A stretch of 9,136 nt of DNA, from NCBI GenBank assembly GCA_028718465.1, contig JAQULX010000088.1, positions 1 to 9,136 of the forward strand. Reading direction: 5' to 3'. Under the pieces are notes generated by a model. It ran no database searches. It was not told where the DNA came from and saw nothing but the letters and a program-made list of their open reading frames with translations. This stretch comes from Dehalococcoidales bacterium (lineage in GTDB: Bacteria > Chloroflexota > Dehalococcoidia > Dehalococcoidales > UBA3254). Made by a program: the position numbers and the translations under genes. The first letter of the stretch is position 1, and every line of letters begins with the position of its first letter. Shown one piece after another: positions 7,413 to 9,136 of the stretch.

Positions 7413-7964
7413 ATGCGTAATCGAGGAATTCTTTACATACTACTGGCTCTGGGAATAGTCTTGATTGGCAGCGGGGTATGGCTGATGCTCGGCTCAACTC
7501 AGGCTAAAGTCGTTATTCCAGAGGGAAATCCGGTTATCTACGAGCGAGTCGCCTATCTCATGAAGGGCGAGAACTCAGAGCTCTATATCTACGGTGACGG
7601 GAGCATTCTCTATATCGAGGAGAAAGGATTGCGGCCGCCGGGAGGCCATCCTACCCGGACCTGGAGTACGGGTAATTTTACGGTAGAACAGATAAATAAC
7701 CTCCTGGACTACTTCGAGAATAGCGGTCTGAACAAGCTTGATGACAGTTACGGCGGGCCCGTTGTAGGCGGGAGTGATATGAGTTTCACCATTATCGTTA
7801 ATAGTGATAATCTAAGCAAGAAAGTAACAGCTTTCGGCTACCCGAGTCCGGATAAAGGCGCAACCTATCCGGATATGCCGTCTCCGCTTAATGAGATATA
7901 CGGCAGGCTCAGGACTATAGCTATGTCCACCGAGAAAGTCTACCAGGAAAATATTTCTCCATAA
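7413..7964 (+). CDS. Small membrane-anchored exported protein, DUF6438-like
   Basis: The 183-residue protein has one N-terminal anchor helix (about 6-28) without a lipobox, followed by a single outer domain. That domain has the order ELYIYGDGSILYIEE (about 56-70), then FTVEQINNLLDYF (about 89-101), LDDSYGG, and a strand-rich end with SPLNEIYGRLRTI. This resembles the DUF6438 type (short strands with G-x-x-Y, a helix beginning (I/V)xxxQ, then a D/SY turn), but I cannot confirm it. ATG 7413 is preferred over the adjacent GTG 7410 because AAAGGAG at 7398-7404 then has an 8-base spacing. It begins 16 bases after the preceding stop. Confidence 0.75.
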   Translation: MRNRGILYILLALGIVLIGSGVWLMLGSTQAKVVIPEGNPVIYERVAYLMKGENSELYIYGDGSILYIEEKGLRPPGGHPTRTWSTGNFTVEQINNLLDYFENSGLNKLDDSYGGPVVGGSDMSFTIIVNSDNLSKKVTAFGYPSPDKGATYPDMPSPLNEIYGRLRTIAMSTEKVYQENISP

Positions 7965-7975
7965 AGGAGCCATTC

Positions 7976-9136
7976 ATGAGAGAGAATAAGCGACGGCGCT
8001 GGCTTCTGGCGCTGATTATTATTGCGGCAGTTGTTGCTGCTTCAGTCGGTATCGCGCTGAGCTATCGCGATAGTCCGGATAGCATTCCTGTGAGAGCCGT
8101 CACTGACGGGTCAGGCGGCGCTATCATCGCCTGGCAGGAGGAAAATGGAATCTACGTACAGCATATCGATGCTTCCGGCCAGACTCTCTGGCAAGATGGC
8201 GGTATACCGGTAACTGAAGCCGGAGTAAAACTTGATCCTTACGCTCCCTCACGAACCTCATTCAGCCTCATAGCTGATGATGCCGGTGGCGCGATAATTA
8301 CCTGGGATGATAGATACAAGATGCCGACTGATCGCGATGATCCTGCTTTTTTCAACCCCATTCCCTTTCATGCCCAACGTATAAGCTCGACCGGTGAATT
8401 TCTCTGGAATGAGACGGAGCTTGCCGCCGGCAGCGCCGGACTATACGGTGATAATTTCCCCGTGGTGGTGGCCGACGGCACCGGAGGAGCTGTCTTCGCC
8501 TGGAACAGCTACACTACCGTCTATCGGGCGCTGCATAATGATTTTCTCCGTCTTCAGAAGCTGGCCCCTGATGGAACACGCTTGTGGGGTGAGCAGGGTA
8601 AACTCCTGGTTAGCTCTTCTCCCTACCGGTCTCTAACCGAAGAGGATAAGGCCGCTGGAATCAAAGGGACAGTTACTCGCTCTTATCCAACTTATGCCGG
8701 AACACATGATATTGTTAGTGATAGTGCCGGGGGAGTAATTGTAGTCTGGGAGGAGGAAGGCGAGCGTGGCTCAAGCCGGGTTTGTGCTCAACGATTGAAC
8801 AGCGACGGCGCTACCGCCTGGAACGAGAGTATCCTGGCCGGAAATGCGAGCTATCAGTATAATTCCCTGCGCAGCGACGGTTCCGGAGGGGCTATTCTGG
8901 CGATTACTACTAGCGATGTTGAAGCCGCCTATCAGCAGCATATCGGCAGCGATGGCGTCCTGTTGGAAAAGACAGGCTATTTACCTGGTACGATAAGTGA
9001 TGGATTCGGTGGGAGTTACCGCGTTCGCATCGCCTCTGACCCTCCCACCGGGCCGCCCGCTCAGCGACGCATGATTCTCTATATCCAGAGAATCAATCCC
9101 GCACTTAGTCAATTCTGGCCGGAAAAACAGGTGCTC
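7976..9136 (+). CDS. Membrane-anchored beta-propeller-like repeat protein (partial, runs off the right edge)
   Basis: The frame from ATG 7976 has no stop for 387 codons up to the window end, so the protein is longer. AAAGGAG at 7963-7969 gives a 6-base spacing, and the gene starts 11 bases after the previous stop. An N-terminal basic stretch (KRRR) and one helix (about 9-29) anchor it, with the rest outside. At least five repeats follow the pattern D-G/D-x-GGA-(I/V)-(I/F)-x-W ... (A)Q-(R/H/K)-(I/L)-x-x-(S/D)-G-x-x-LW: near 44-73, 101-145, 166-205, 248-283 and 301-330, with a probable sixth from 342. The GGA-I-I-x-W strand followed by QR-L-x-x-DG is characteristic of delta-60 and PQQ-like propeller blades. 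No catalytic or ligand residues are obvious. A structural or binding role on the cell surface is the inference. Confidence 0.8.
   Translation, partial: MRENKRRRWLLALIIIAAVVAASVGIALSYRDSPDSIPVRAVTDGSGGAIIAWQEENGIYVQHIDASGQTLWQDGGIPVTEAGVKLDPYAPSRTSFSLIADDAGGAIITWDDRYKMPTDRDDPAFFNPIPFHAQRISSTGEFLWNETELAAGSAGLYGDNFPVVVADGTGGAVFAWNSYTTVYRALHNDFLRLQKLAPDGTRLWGEQGKLLVSSSPYRSLTEEDKAAGIKGTVTRSYPTYAGTHDIVSDSAGGVIVVWEEEGERGSSRVCAQRLNSDGATAWNESILAGNASYQYNSLRSDGSGGAILAITTSDVEAAYQQHIGSDGVLLEKTGYLPGTISDGFGGSYRVRIASDPPTGPPAQRRMILYIQRINPALSQFWPEKQVL

Noticed and set aside
8394..8636. An 80-codon plus-strand frame inside the propeller-like gene.
   Set aside because: It is out of frame with the long open gene starting at 7976, whose repeats explain this region.

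Overview
The window has two parts of different character. The left third (about 1-3230) is an accessory patch built from mobile DNA. The right two thirds (3331 to the edge) is a tightly packed, one-direction run of five genes for secreted or membrane-anchored proteins. No gene here fixes the species. The Shine-Dalgarno sites (AAGGAG type), GTG and TTG starts, lipoprotein signal peptides and large uncharacterised surface proteins suggest a bacterium, and the protein style reminds me of uncultured Chloroflexota such as Dehalococcoidia. That placement is an impression, not a demonstration.

Left part. Bases 1-121 are the end of an IS3-type insertion sequence pointing left, with a terminal repeat at 102-121 and the first 15 codons of its OrfA on the minus strand (1-47). 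Next to its tip is a perfect 8-bp hairpin (122-146). Then come an AT-rich membrane-protein gene (201-1034), probably missing its original start, and 14 bases later an IS6/IS240-like DDE transposase (1049-2116) with an unusual N-terminal domain. A tiny reading frame starts just after it (2120) and stops where a complete IS110-family element seems to begin. That element has a structured non-coding leader (about 2136-2250), a candidate bridge RNA, and an intact DEDD recombinase (2253-3185). A 7-bp-scale hairpin at 3206-3226 probably lies in its right end.

Right part. The five genes are: a lipoprotein made of two copies of a BsuPI-like plus DUF5643-like module (3331-4986), a second lipoprotein with three domains (5031-6299), a five-helix membrane protein with a large outside domain (6368-7396), a small single-anchor protein (7413-7964), and a single-anchor protein with beta-propeller-like repeats that runs off the window (7976-9136). 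Gaps are 44, 68, 16 and 11 bases, each start has a plausible ribosome binding site, and no terminator-like structure separates them, so they look like one operon. All five products should face the outside of the membrane. None has a recognisable enzyme active site, so a cell-envelope assembly or sensing system is the most that can be inferred.

Base composition changes with this layout: sample lines in the 201-1034 gene are about one third G+C, while lines in the lipoprotein operon are about one half. This supports the left part being acquired DNA.
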